Source: Enterovibrio norvegicus DSM 15893 (lineage in GTDB: Bacteria; Pseudomonadota; Gammaproteobacteria; Enterobacterales; Vibrionaceae). Taken from it: DNA of 62,916 nt. The stretch is taken from assembly GCF_900115495.1 (NCBI RefSeq), contig NZ_FOWR01000031.1:1-62916 (forward strand), read 5' to 3'. Shown one piece after another: positions 36,585 through 45,641 of the stretch; the stretch's first letter is position 1; every line of letters starts with the position of its first letter. A program made the position numbers and the translations under genes. Under the pieces are notes generated by a model. The model saw nothing but the letters and a program-made list of their open reading frames with translations, was not told where the DNA came from and did no database searches.

Positions 36585-37878
36585 TGCATTCATTGGTTTG
36601 GTCTTGGTGCTATTGCTTTGTGTGCTTCGCATGCCCCTCGCTTATGCCATGACCTTGGTAGGGGTTGTTGGCTATGCCTCTTTGCTTGATTTCAACTTTA
36701 CAGCAGCCCTTTCTATCAGTGCGCGGAGAATGATCGACACACTGCAAGATCCCGCGTTGAGTGTGATTCCTTTGTTTATCTTGATGGGAAACCTTATCAG
36801 CCGATCGGGCATGTCCATTGAACTGTTTCGGGCATCAAATGCGTTAGTGGGGCATCATCGTGGTGGTATGGCGATGGCCACCATTACCGCGTGTGGCGGG
36901 TTCTCTGCGATTTGTGGTTCAAGCCTTGCGACCGCCGCAACAATGGGGCGTGTCGCCATTCCTTCCATGCGCCGTTTCGGGTATGCCGACAGCCTTGCTT
37001 CTGCCTGCATCGCAGCCGGTGGCACTCTCGGTATTTTGATTCCTCCCAGCGTGGCGTTGATCATCTACGGTATTTTGACTGAGCAAAGTATCCGTGAGCT
37101 GTTTGCTGCTGGATTTGTGCCTGGCGTCATGGGAATTGTTTTGTATCTGGTTGCGGTCAAATTTGTGGTTTGGCGTTCTCCAGAATCAGGCCCGAGAGGG
37201 CATGAGATGACTGCCGCGGAAAAGCGGGAGGCCTACAAAGGAATAAGCGGTATTGCCGCGTTGTTCACCGTGATCATGGGGGGCATTTATCTGGGTGTTT
37301 TCACCCCGACAGAAGCGGCGGGTATCGGAAGTTTCGGTGCGTTAGTGATTGTTTATTTGCGTGATTTATTGACCAAAGCGTTGCTGAAAGAGGTGCTGTT
37401 TGAAACGGCAACGATGAGTGCGAAAATCTTTTTTGTCGTACTGGGTGCGTTGATATTTTCTAATTTTATCAATCTCGCAGGGCTTCCTGAAGGCTTAGTG
37501 CACTTTCTGACCACGCAAGATCTCGAACCCATGTTGGTCTTCCTGATGATCATCGTGATTTACCTGATGCTTGGCACCGTATTGGAAAGTATGTCGATGA
37601 TGTTGCTCACTGTGCCCGTTTTCTACCCTGTGGTGCAGAGCATGGGGTTTGACTTGATATGGTTTGGCATTGTGGTGGTGGTGGTGACTGAGATCAGTCT
37701 GATCACGCCACCAGTGGGGATGAACGTCTTTGTACTCAGCGGCATGTTTAAAGATTTAAGTAGCCGCACTGTGTTTCGTGGCGTTATGCCCTTTTGGGTG
37801 GCCGACATTGCTCGTCTGTTAGCCATTATCTTTATTCCAGCCTTGGCGTTGGGTTTACCTGATTTCTTATATGGATGA
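36577..37878 (+). CDS. TRAP transporter large permease (DctM family)
   Basis: The 433-residue, about 12-helix transport subunit has 'RMPLAYAMTLVG', 'IPLFILMGNLISRSGM', 'GGFSAICGSSLATAATMGRVAIPSM' and 'GILIPPSVALIIYGILTE', all characteristic. It is a sodium-coupled elevator-type transporter. The ATG at 36577 is inside the end of the dctQ gene with GGAGGG ahead. A LuxR-type regulator gene follows 54 bases later. Confidence 0.92.
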   Translation: MISAFIGLVLVLLLCVLRMPLAYAMTLVGVVGYASLLDFNFTAALSISARRMIDTLQDPALSVIPLFILMGNLISRSGMSIELFRASNALVGHHRGGMAMATITACGGFSAICGSSLATAATMGRVAIPSMRRFGYADSLASACIAAGGTLGILIPPSVALIIYGILTEQSIRELFAAGFVPGVMGIVLYLVAVKFVVWRSPESGPRGHEMTAAEKREAYKGISGIAALFTVIMGGIYLGVFTPTEAAGIGSFGALVIVYLRDLLTKALLKEVLFETATMSAKIFFVVLGALIFSNFINLAGLPEGLVHFLTTQDLEPMLVFLMIIVIYLMLGTVLESMSMMLLTVPVFYPVVQSMGFDLIWFGIVVVVVTEISLITPPVGMNVFVLSGMFKDLSSRTVFRGVMPFWVADIARLLAIIFIPALALGLPDFLYG

Positions 37879-37932
37879 CAGAGATTAAGTACACCTTAAA
37901 CGCCCGATAAACCGGTACTACAGGGGGATGTT

Positions 37933-38721
37933 ATGAACCTGTCTATGCGTGAAACTCACACTGTTTTTCAGATTGCAGAATGCCTCAATGCGGGCATGGA
38001 ATGTTCGGAAATGCGGCAACAAGTTGGGATGTATTTGCTGAACTTGCTTGATGCTGACTATTTCGCTTCTTATGTTTGGGATGGTCCTCGAGTCGGTTTT
38101 TTACACCGCGTTGCTATCAACATGTCAGAAGACAATCTCACGCACTACGAGGCGTATTTTCAGTATCACGACCCGATAACGCCGAAGCTGCAACGACGAA
38201 AGCAAGCGACAGCTGTTAGCCAAATTATGCCTCACAGTGCGTTGAAGCAAACAGAGTTTTTTAATGAATTTCTGTCTGTTGATGGTCTGACATATGGATT
38301 GAATTTTCATGCGCATGACGGTGTAAATAATATTGGTGATTTGAGAATTTGGCGGAGCCGAAAACGCAACGATTTCACCAAAAGAGACATCGAGATTGTC
38401 AATGCACTTGGCAATGTCTTTACCAATGGAATGAAGATAGCCAAATCAAAGAGGGAGGTCATTGACGAGTTAAAAACCGACCTCGAGAGTGAAACAAAGC
38501 ATAGTTTGGCGATGAACCCGGATTTTTTAGTTCGGGAATATCACTTAACGTCGCGAGAAGTTGATGTATGTATGGCTTTGATTCAAGGGTTGTCGGACAA
38601 AGAAATTGCCCGACGGTACAGTGTGTCCTTCACAACAGTGCGTACCCACATTAAACATCTCTTTGAGAAGCTGCATGTGAGCGGGCGAACCCAACTGATT
38701 CATAAAGTGCTGACTCACTGA
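37933..38721 (+). CDS. LuxR-type transcriptional regulator
   Basis: The 262-residue protein ends in a GerE/LuxR helix-turn-helix (about 195-260): 'LTSREVDVCMALIQGLSDKEIARRYSVSFTTVRTHIKHLFEKLHVSGRTQLI'-type sequence, here quoted in part as 'LTSREVDVCMALIQGL' and 'VRTHIKHLFEKLHV'. The N-terminal ~170 residues are not a response-regulator receiver and lack the full acyl-homoserine-lactone pocket motif, so ligand sensing is unknown. Lying between the TRAP and amidase operons, it probably controls one of them. GGGGG site lies ahead of the ATG. Confidence 0.85.
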   Translation: MNLSMRETHTVFQIAECLNAGMECSEMRQQVGMYLLNLLDADYFASYVWDGPRVGFLHRVAINMSEDNLTHYEAYFQYHDPITPKLQRRKQATAVSQIMPHSALKQTEFFNEFLSVDGLTYGLNFHAHDGVNNIGDLRIWRSRKRNDFTKRDIEIVNALGNVFTNGMKIAKSKREVIDELKTDLESETKHSLAMNPDFLVREYHLTSREVDVCMALIQGLSDKEIARRYSVSFTTVRTHIKHLFEKLHVSGRTQLIHKVLTH

Positions 38722-38737
38722 CGAGTGATAGACATAA

Positions 38738-38772
38738 GGCGGGCAATCTAGGGGGGCTAGATTGCCCGCGTC
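38738..38772 (+). terminator. Hairpin after LuxR-type gene
   Basis: Perfect 13-bp stem GCGGGCAATCTAG / CTAGATTGCCCGC followed by a T-rich stretch, 17 bases after the stop. Confidence 0.75.
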
Positions 38773-38973
38773 TATTTTTATCACTTGTTGCGAATTAATG
38801 ACTCCGTTGCTTTTCTAGATGCCTCTTTCTGTCTTTCCAAACCCTTCAAAACCGCGAACAACACCTCCAATCAGCTCACCGTGGTGCCGATATCCTCATT
38901 GTTGAGGATGGCGGTTCTTATTCATTCGTCTCATGCTAATAGGTAAAGGAATGTGAAATCTCAGGAGTAAGAG

Positions 38974-40380
38974 ATGGTGGAAAGTAAAGGGATGCCGTTA
39001 ACCATAGAGTCGCTGAAAACTGCCTTTAAATCGGGTGATTTAACGTGTGAAGCTTACGTGAACACCGTGATAGAACGGGCTGAAAACCTGAAGCACCTCA
39101 ATGCATTGATATCGGTTGATTGGGAACAGTTACGACTGGCTGCGAAAGCCGTGGACGAAAGTGGTGGCGCTGGAGATGCGCTTAACGGAATACCGATTTG
39201 CTTTAAAGACAATATTCAAACGGGCGTGCTTCCTGCTTCTGCGGCCACGAAAGCATTGGCAGGAAAGAGAACGTGTGCCTCTGAGGTCGCCACGAGACTG
39301 ATGGGTCAAGGCGCGTTGGTGGGAGGCATGGGTAACATGCACGAACTCGCGTTCGGCATTACCACTAACAATGGGTATAGCGGTGCATCGAAAAACCCGT
39401 GGAATGAACATCGTATCCCAGGGGGATCTAGTGGCGGCGTTGCGGCGGCAGTGGCGGCGGGAATCATGCCCGCAGGTATTGGGACAGACACTGGCGGATC
39501 GGTCAGACTCCCCGCGGCCTTGTGCGGTATTGTTGGTTTTCGTCCATCGGTAGGGCGTTATCCATTAACAGGTATGGTGCCAGTAAGCCATACGCGTGAT
39601 ACCGCAGGCCCAATGGCGAATACCGTAAGAGACTGTCGAATTCTTGACCGTATCATGGCGGATAAACGCGATGTGTCTATCGATAAAACAAAAGAGGTTT
39701 CATCCATTAGATTGGGGGTGCCCCGCGCATATTTTTACGACAACCTTGATCAAGACGTCGCGTGGTTAACCGAAAAAGCCTTAAACACTTTGTCAGACAT
39801 GGGCGTGACGTTGATTGACGCTGATATTCCCAATGTCGGTGAACTCAATGAAGGTTGTAGCTTCCCGATCGCGCTCTATGAATTTATGCAGAACCTTCCT
39901 GAATACCTGAGTGCCAATGTACCCGATGTGAGTGTTAAGGATGTTGCGGATAACACCTTAAGTCCTGATGTCAGAGGATTAATGGCCTCATTATTATCAG
40001 ATGGAGCGATGCCAACGTCGGTGTATCGAGAAGCCATTGATGTGGTGCGCCCTCAATTACAAAACGCCTATAAAGAATACTTTGATAAATATGGTGTAGA
40101 CGCGGTCATTTTTCCAACAACCGCACTTCCCGCTGCGCCGATTGGTGACGATGAAACCGTTGAATTAAACGGTGAACGCCTTCCTACCTTTTCTACCTTC
40201 ATTCATAACACTGACCCTGCCAGTAACGCGGGGATACCGGGCATTAGCATGCCCATCGGCTTGACGCGAGATGGCCTCCCTGTCGGTATTGAAATTGATG
40301 GCCCCTACGGCAGCGATGAGCAACTGCTTGCCATCGCAGAGGCGCTTGAAGCCGTTTTCGCCTTTCAACAAAGGGCGTAA
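38974..40380 (+). CDS. Amidase (amidase-signature family)
   Basis: The 468-residue serine amidase hydrolyses R-CONH2 to acid and ammonia. Ser-cisSer-Lys residues are visible: Lys78 in 'PICFKDNIQT', Ser152/153 in 'PGGSSGGVAAAVAAG' and Ser176 in 'GTDTGGSVRLPAALCGIVG'. 'GPMANTVRDC' and 'NTDPASNAGIPGISMPIG' are also typical. It precedes the ABC transporter genes. Together they suggest import and hydrolysis of an amide; phenylacetamide is a possibility from the paa context. The start has AGGAG 6 bases upstream. Confidence 0.92.
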   Translation: MVESKGMPLTIESLKTAFKSGDLTCEAYVNTVIERAENLKHLNALISVDWEQLRLAAKAVDESGGAGDALNGIPICFKDNIQTGVLPASAATKALAGKRTCASEVATRLMGQGALVGGMGNMHELAFGITTNNGYSGASKNPWNEHRIPGGSSGGVAAAVAAGIMPAGIGTDTGGSVRLPAALCGIVGFRPSVGRYPLTGMVPVSHTRDTAGPMANTVRDCRILDRIMADKRDVSIDKTKEVSSIRLGVPRAYFYDNLDQDVAWLTEKALNTLSDMGVTLIDADIPNVGELNEGCSFPIALYEFMQNLPEYLSANVPDVSVKDVADNTLSPDVRGLMASLLSDGAMPTSVYREAIDVVRPQLQNAYKEYFDKYGVDAVIFPTTALPAAPIGDDETVELNGERLPTFSTFIHNTDPASNAGIPGISMPIGLTRDGLPVGIEIDGPYGSDEQLLAIAEALEAVFAFQQRA

Positions 40381-40426
40381 TTCGCCCTCATACAACGCTA
40401 CTTCCATAGATGTAAGGAACACAACA

Positions 40427-41596
40427 ATGAAAAGACGCGAATTTTTAACTTCGTCGATGAGTGCTGCCTTGTTGGTGGCGATGTCTCCCGCTTTTGTGTC
40501 TACCAAAGCATTAGCGACAGACACAATAAAGCTCGGAGTCATGATCACGTTATCTGGCCCAGCAGGCTTGTTTGGACCATCTTGCAAAAACTGCACGCAA
40601 CTGGCGGTGGACGAAATCAACAAAGCGGGAGGGGTGCTTGGTAAGCAGATAGAAGTGATTTATGCCGATGCGGGAGGCTCGCCCTCTGAGGCACTGAAAA
40701 ACGCAGTTCGACTTTATAAGGGAGAGAAAGTCGATGCTGTGATCGGTATGCATGACAGTGCCGTTCGCGGTGCATTGACTGATTTATTTAAAGGCAAAAT
40801 ACCGTATATCTATACGCCTATTTATGAAGGCGGAGAATGCGCGCCGGGTACCTATGTGATCGGTGAAACCCCCGCTCAACAGTTATCGCCTGTTATACCG
40901 TGGTTGATGGAAAATCAGACCGTCAGTAAATGGTATCTGATTGGCAACGATTATAACTGGCCTCGCGACACGAACACGGCTGCAAAAGGCTACATAAAGG
41001 CCGCGGGTGGAGAAGTGGTAGGGGAAGATTACTTACCTTTCTCAGCTGATAACTTTGATGCGAGCTTGGCGAAGATAAAAGCGAGCGGGGCAGATGCGGT
41101 ATTAGTCACCCTAGTGGGTGGTGCGTCTGTTGGCTTTAATCGAGCATTTTCCAGCTTTGGACTCGATAAACAAGCACTGCGACTGGGCACCTTGATTGAA
41201 GAGAATACGTTAGCCGGTATTGGTGCTGAAAATGCGGCGCGACTTTATTCGTCATCGGGTTATTTCCAAAACATCAGGTCGCCGGAAGCTGCCGCCTTTT
41301 CCAAGCGTTATTACCAAAAATTTGGTGACGACGCGCCTGTATTGAATGCACTGGGTGAGTCTTGTTATGACGGTGTATTGCTGCTCAATGCACTTGCAAA
41401 CAATGCAAAATCTCTATCTGCGAGCAGTATTGCGAAGGTCTCTGAAGGGACCTCATTTTCCTCTCCTCGTGGCGAGATGACACTGATAAATGGCCATGTG
41501 GACAAAGACATCTATCTGGCAAAAGCCGTGGATGGTGTTTTTCAGGTTGTCGAAACGTTCAACGACGTATCAAGCGACAGCACTTGCCGTGGATGA
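40427..41596 (+). CDS. Amide/urea-type ABC transporter substrate-binding protein
   Basis: The 389-residue type I periplasmic binding protein belongs to the AmiC/FmdD/UrtA group (Peripla_BP_5): 'KLGVMITLSGPAGLFGPSCKNCTQLAVDEINKAGGVLG', quoted in part as 'LGVMITLSGPAGLFGPS' and 'AVDEINKAGGVLGK'. The N-terminus MKRREFLTSSMSAALLV carries a twin-arginine-like 'RREFL' before a hydrophobic stretch, so Tat export is possible. 'YIYTPIYEGGECAPGTYVIGE' is typical of amide binders. The ATG has a TAAGGA site. Directly follows the amidase gene. Confidence 0.88.
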   Translation: MKRREFLTSSMSAALLVAMSPAFVSTKALATDTIKLGVMITLSGPAGLFGPSCKNCTQLAVDEINKAGGVLGKQIEVIYADAGGSPSEALKNAVRLYKGEKVDAVIGMHDSAVRGALTDLFKGKIPYIYTPIYEGGECAPGTYVIGETPAQQLSPVIPWLMENQTVSKWYLIGNDYNWPRDTNTAAKGYIKAAGGEVVGEDYLPFSADNFDASLAKIKASGADAVLVTLVGGASVGFNRAFSSFGLDKQALRLGTLIEENTLAGIGAENAARLYSSSGYFQNIRSPEAAAFSKRYYQKFGDDAPVLNALGESCYDGVLLLNALANNAKSLSASSIAKVSEGTSFSSPRGEMTLINGHVDKDIYLAKAVDGVFQVVETFNDVSSDSTCRG

Positions 41597-41646
41597 ATAA
41601 CAACGCAATGTATCAATTGAAATTGACTTAGGAGTGAGCGACGCAT

Positions 41647-42498
41647 ATGGATGTGTTCACTTTGTACGGATTGAATGTGATTTATAGCCTTTCTGTGCTG
41701 GCGCTCGTGGCAATAGGCTTGGCAGCTGTGTTTGGGTTGCTCGGTGTCATGAACATGGCGCACGGCGAGTTTGTCATGTTGGGTGGGTACAGCGCAGTAC
41801 TCGCGAGCCAGTGGTCTTTGCCCTGGCCTGCGGGCCTTTTACTGGCTGTTTTTGTGAGTGCAATGGTTGGTGCTTTGATAGAGAGGGGCATCATTAAGCA
41901 CTTATACCAACGCCCCTTCGATACCCTGTTGGCGACCTGGGGTATCGCGATGTTAATAAGAAAAGGGGTTGAAGCGCTGTTTGGTCGAGAGTACCAAAAT
42001 GTCCCTCAGTATATTCCTGGAACCTTGGACGTCATCGGCGTGGACTATCCCGCTTACCGACTCGTTTTGATCGTTTTGATTACGGTCTTGGTGGGAGCCC
42101 TCTACATTTGGTTTCGCAAAAGCCCGGCCAGTTTAAAAATTCGCGCAATGGTGGACAACCCATCGCTAGCACAAGCCATGGGCATCAATACGCAAAGGCT
42201 CGCATCGTATACGTTTATTTTTGGTGTTAGCACAGCAGGCCTAGCCGGTGCGCTGATTGCGCCGTTAGTCAGAGTTGATCCCTATATGGGATTGGATTAC
42301 TTACTTTCTTCATTTTTTGCCCTCGTGATTGGTGGGTTAGGCAGTGTTGAAGGTGTGATCTTGGGGAGTGGCATGATTGGTGGATTGAATCAGACGCTTT
42401 CTAATATCTTTGACAATGTCGTTGGATATACCGGCGTTTTGTTGCTATCGATTTTCTTTTTATGGTGGAAACCCAATGGCATTATTTCGCAACGTTAA
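41647..42498 (+). CDS. Branched-chain/urea-type ABC permease (LivH/UrtB-like)
   Basis: The 283-residue inner-membrane permease has 'ALVAIGLAAVFGLLGVMNMAHGEFVMLGGY' at the N-terminus (quoted in part, 'GVMNMAHGEFVMLGGY') and the ATPase-contact loop 'NPSLAQAMGINTQRLASYTF'. 'LVIGGLGSVEGVILGSGMIGG' near the end is typical. It pairs with the fused LivM-LivG protein, whose gene starts 23 bases before this one ends. Confidence 0.92.
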   Translation: MDVFTLYGLNVIYSLSVLALVAIGLAAVFGLLGVMNMAHGEFVMLGGYSAVLASQWSLPWPAGLLLAVFVSAMVGALIERGIIKHLYQRPFDTLLATWGIAMLIRKGVEALFGREYQNVPQYIPGTLDVIGVDYPAYRLVLIVLITVLVGALYIWFRKSPASLKIRAMVDNPSLAQAMGINTQRLASYTFIFGVSTAGLAGALIAPLVRVDPYMGLDYLLSSFFALVIGGLGSVEGVILGSGMIGGLNQTLSNIFDNVVGYTGVLLLSIFFLWWKPNGIISQR

Positions 42499-44200
42499 CA
42501 CCTACGCGGTGGCAGCACTGTTCGGGTTGCCATTGTTCATTGATAGCTATACAGCTTATGAAGTTGGTCTTTACCTTATTTTTGGTTTAGCCGCTTTAAG
42601 CGTGTCACTGTGTTGGGGTAAAGCGGGTTTTCTACCTCTTGGACAAGCGGTATTTTTTGGTCTTGGGGCGTATGCGTTTGGTTACGTCAACCAAGGTGAA
42701 GCCACCGTCCCGTCCGCATTATTGGGGACTGTCTATGCGTTGCTACTTCCGGCGCTTGCGGCTTATTTATTGGGAAGGTTGGTGTTTTCTCGAACCGCCA
42801 GTGCGGGTCCCTACTTTTCATTGATCACGCTTGCGGTGGCCATGCTTGCGACACAACTCGCCCTGGTGTTTGATGGCGTGACAGGCGGGTTTAATGGCCT
42901 CAATAGCATCAGTGACCTCCCTGGAACCGATCGTTATGAAAACCTCTATTGGGTGATTGCTGCCGTTGTTGGTGTGATTTTGTTGGTCATGCAATACATG
43001 GATAACACGCCGTTTGGCCTGTTGCTGAATGCAATAAGAGACAACGAACAGCGTGTTGATCTTCTGGGGTATAAAAGTGATCACCTCAAAAGTGCAGTTT
43101 TCGCCATCAGTGCTGCTGTTTCTGGTTTAGCTGGTGCACTCTACGCTGCACACCAAGGCATTGTCACTCCAACCGCATTAGGCTTTTTTCTTTCCGCTGA
43201 ATTCGTTATTTGGGCGGCAGTCGGCGGGCGATTTATTCTTATTGGCCCCATCGCTGGTGCAGTGGTCATGGGAATGGTGTCGAGTGAATTGAAAGAAACC
43301 TTCCCTTATTGGGAGGTCATCGTTGCGACCATTTTTATCCTAGTGGTTCTCTTTTTACCCAAGGGATTGCTCGGGTGGTTACCGACATGTAAATCACGAA
43401 AATATGCGGATAACTCTGCGGCGGTGGTTTGTGAGTCAACCCCTCCTGATGGCTGCGCCGAATTGGAAATGGACAATGCCTGTGTGTCGATAGGCGAAGT
43501 CTCGATTCTTTCTACGCTGCAAATGCGTTTAGGCGGGAAAGGGGTGCAGTGTTTGATCGGTCCAAATGGTGCGGGTAAAACCTCTGCGTTTAATACCATG
43601 ACGGGGGTGCTCCCACTTTCCTCTGGTAGCCTCATTTGGAAAGGCGAACGGTTCCATCCTAAAAAAGCCTATGATGCAGCATGCCAAGGTATTGGTAGAA
43701 AGCTTCAAATTCCCTCGGTGTTTCCCACGTTAACTGTTGAAGAAAACATTCACCTTGCGCTATGGGCGCGACGTTCTTATTCGCGTTCGATGTATCTTTC
43801 TGCGGAATATGGACACGTCACCGCCTCACTGGCCGCGTTTTATGATGCCATTCCATTTCTTAAGGAAGGTAAGGTATCTGCGGGGGAGTTGTCAGTGGGT
43901 CAGCGTCAACTTCTTGATTTTGTCATGACATGTGTGTCTGAGCCCGACCTCTTGCTGTTGGATGAACCCTGTGCGGGGCTGTCTCCCGTCGAAACAACGT
44001 CGCTTATCAACATCATCAAAGACTACGTCGAAAGGGAAGAAAAACCGTGCGTCATCATTGAACACGACATGCAGGTTGTAGAAAAACTTGCAGATGAAGT
44101 GCTGGTGATGAATCACGGTTCCATGTTGTGCCTTGGCAGTTTTGAGTCTGTTCGCGCGAATACGGATGTTCGCAGTATTTATGCAGGAGGAACCAAGTAA
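42476..44200 (+). CDS. Fused LivM-type permease and LivG-type ATPase
   Basis: The single 574-residue protein combines an N-terminal permease of about 310 residues with 9-10 helices ('GKAGFLPLGQAVFFGLGAYAF', 'RDNEQRVDLLGYKSDHLKSA') with a C-terminal ABC ATPase. The ATPase has Walker A 'GPNGAGKTSAF', the UrtD-like 'GIGRKLQIPSVFPTLTVEEN', signature 'LSVGQRQLLDFVMT', Walker B 'LLLLDEPCAGLS' and the His-loop 'IEHDM'. Normally these are two proteins. No stop codon or frameshift separates them. The start ATG at 42476 overlaps the upstream permease gene. Confidence 0.93.
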   Translation: MALFRNVNTYAVAALFGLPLFIDSYTAYEVGLYLIFGLAALSVSLCWGKAGFLPLGQAVFFGLGAYAFGYVNQGEATVPSALLGTVYALLLPALAAYLLGRLVFSRTASAGPYFSLITLAVAMLATQLALVFDGVTGGFNGLNSISDLPGTDRYENLYWVIAAVVGVILLVMQYMDNTPFGLLLNAIRDNEQRVDLLGYKSDHLKSAVFAISAAVSGLAGALYAAHQGIVTPTALGFFLSAEFVIWAAVGGRFILIGPIAGAVVMGMVSSELKETFPYWEVIVATIFILVVLFLPKGLLGWLPTCKSRKYADNSAAVVCESTPPDGCAELEMDNACVSIGEVSILSTLQMRLGGKGVQCLIGPNGAGKTSAFNTMTGVLPLSSGSLIWKGERFHPKKAYDAACQGIGRKLQIPSVFPTLTVEENIHLALWARRSYSRSMYLSAEYGHVTASLAAFYDAIPFLKEGKVSAGELSVGQRQLLDFVMTCVSEPDLLLLDEPCAGLSPVETTSLINIIKDYVEREEKPCVIIEHDMQVVEKLADEVLVMNHGSMLCLGSFESVRANTDVRSIYAGGTK

Positions 44201-44895
44201 TGCCTGTATCACTGATGGATGTAAAAAACCTTTCTGGAGGATACGGTGATATCACCGTGGTGAAAGACGTGACGTTGGCTGTGGAAAAAGGCGAGGTGGT
44301 TTGTCTGGCGGGGCGCAATGGCGTTGGGAAAACAACCTTGTTGAAGCTACTTTCGGGTGCTTTACCGATAACGAAAGGAAGTATTTCTCTTACTGGGAGT
44401 GATGTATCACGATGTAACGCTTTCGAACGCCAACAAAAACACATCACCCATGGATTACAAGAGCAGACCGTGTTTAGTGGGTTGAGTGTGTATGACAATC
44501 TCTCACTCACCGGGATGTGGGGGGATAACCCTATTTCCAAGCGGTTAGTCGAGGCATTTCCCATCATTGAAAGGCGTTATAAAGTGCTGGCTGGAAAGCT
44601 GTCAGGGGGCGAAAGGAAGTTGGTGTCTTTTTGCCGGGCGATCGCAGAAGGAGGGCTTATAACCTTGCTTGATGAACCGACCGAAGGTGTGCAACCTGAG
44701 AATATTCAAAAAATGGGTGACATTATTATCGAGCAGGCACGTGCAGGTCATAGCTTTATTGTGGCGGAGCAAAATCTGACCTTGATTGAGCAAATAGCCA
44801 GTGCTTGTTGGGTGATAGACCATGGAGAGTTGATCTCGCGTTATCCGGCTTCTCCAACCTTAAGAGAGTCAATTGTGAAGGAGTTGGTCATTTAG
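44200..44895 (+). CDS. ABC transporter ATPase (LivF/UrtE-like)
   Basis: The 231-residue ATPase has Walker A 'GRNGVGKTTLLKLLSG', 'HGLQEQTVFSGLSVYDNL', signature 'LSGGERKLVSFCRA', Walker B 'GLITLLDEPTEGVQPE' and 'VAEQNLTLIEQ'. It is the second ATPase of the amide-type transporter. The UrtE signature Q-loop differs from LivF proper, consistent with the urea/amide branch. Its ATG overlaps the stop of the fusion gene (TAATG). Confidence 0.93.
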   Translation: MPVSLMDVKNLSGGYGDITVVKDVTLAVEKGEVVCLAGRNGVGKTTLLKLLSGALPITKGSISLTGSDVSRCNAFERQQKHITHGLQEQTVFSGLSVYDNLSLTGMWGDNPISKRLVEAFPIIERRYKVLAGKLSGGERKLVSFCRAIAEGGLITLLDEPTEGVQPENIQKMGDIIIEQARAGHSFIVAEQNLTLIEQIASACWVIDHGELISRYPASPTLRESIVKELVI

Positions 44896-44932
44896 AGCCG
44901 CGTTATCCATCTCATTCGCAATGACACAATCG

Positions 44933-44952
44933 GCGGCAAGTTAACTTGCCGC
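44933..44952 (+). terminator. Palindromic terminator of ABC operon
   Basis: GCGGCAAG TTAA CTTGCCGC is a perfect 20-bp palindrome 37 bases after the last stop codon. The T-run after it is weak. Confidence 0.6.
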
Positions 44953-45099
44953 GTTGCATCTTTCTATCTCAATCTGCTTTCGCTTTTCGCCTCTATCTCT
45001 CGGCTATACAAGCTAAAGCCGCAACGTAGTTGGAAAAGGCGACAGCCCAAAAGGCGTGAGCGAAGTGAGAGGTAAATACCGCTTTCGTATTTCTCTTGG

Positions 45100-45166
45100 C
45101 TCCGCCAAATAAGGTTAAGCCCGCCTGCTCTGACAATAAAGAGCGAGCGGGCTTTTTCGTATCTGG
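45100..45166 (+). repeat. Right copy of 67-bp direct repeat
   Basis: This copy has 64 of 67 bases in common with 14834-14900: the last bases of the tRNA-Ser acceptor plus its terminator stem and loop. No tRNA body precedes it, so it is a detached 3' end, as expected at the far end of an element inserted in tRNA-Ser. Confidence 0.8.
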
Positions 45167-45245
45167 ATTAATGCTATTGAGATAGGGATACAGGACCCTA
45201 GTCAGGGTTCATTCAGCCGAGCGAACCAAGATAACTTGCTTGTAG

Positions 45246-45641
45246 TTACTTTCCCCAGAACTGATCTTCGGCGGCTTGATCATCAGAGAAAAGCCAAACA
45301 CCGACAATTTTATTGTCTTTGAGTTGGAATAAATCAACGCCAGTCATGTCAATAGAAGACGTTTGGGTTTTACCAGAGAATGTCACTGCAATAGAGACAA
45401 AATCGCCATTTGCCATTGGATTACTCGTCGGCTTCACGACAAAACTGCCGCCTGATGCCTCCATCATACCACCCACCATTGCGCCAACTTCATTGAAGCC
45501 TTTTTTTATACCTGAAAATGCATTGTTACCGGGTTGGACCCATACAACGTCATCTGCGAAAAGGCTTGAAAATGTTGCCATGTCTCCTGTCGCCAAGGCT
45601 GAAAAGTAGGTTTCTATTGTTTTAATGTTTTGAGCTTCCAT
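45246..45641 (-). CDS. NTF2-like (SnoaL-type) protein
   Basis: The 131-residue protein starts 'MEAQNIKTIETYFSALATGDMATFSSLFADDVVWVQPG' (quoted in part: 'FSALATGDMATFSSLFADD') and ends 'IVGVWLFSDDQAAEDQFWG'. This is the classic SnoaL/ketosteroid-isomerase-like layout. Function cannot be named; the family ranges from polyketide cyclases to stress-related proteins. The start at 45641 has a GAGG site. It lies just outside the right repeat, so outside the proposed island. Confidence 0.75.
   Translation of the reverse strand: MEAQNIKTIETYFSALATGDMATFSSLFADDVVWVQPGNNAFSGIKKGFNEVGAMVGGMMEASGGSFVVKPTSNPMANGDFVSIAVTFSGKTQTSSIDMTGVDLFQLKDNKIVGVWLFSDDQAAEDQFWGK

Larger units (their letters stand above)
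44896..45245. other. Intergenic region with terminator and second tRNA-like repeat
   Basis: Contains the palindromic terminator of the ABC operon, a stretch without coding signals (about 44960-45060), a hairpin (AGAG..AAATAC/GTATTT..CTCT, 45067-45095) and the right copy of the 67-bp repeat. No gene is present. Confidence 0.6.

Noticed and set aside
45040-45099. A second complete tRNA before the right 67-bp repeat
   Set aside because: The sequence ends like a tRNA (CTCCGCCA) but has no D arm, anticodon stem or T arm; only the 3' end is present.
14842-45099. Integrase or recombination directionality gene within the proposed island
   Set aside because: I looked for tyrosine recombinase motifs in all large frames and found none; the island hypothesis rests on the repeats alone.
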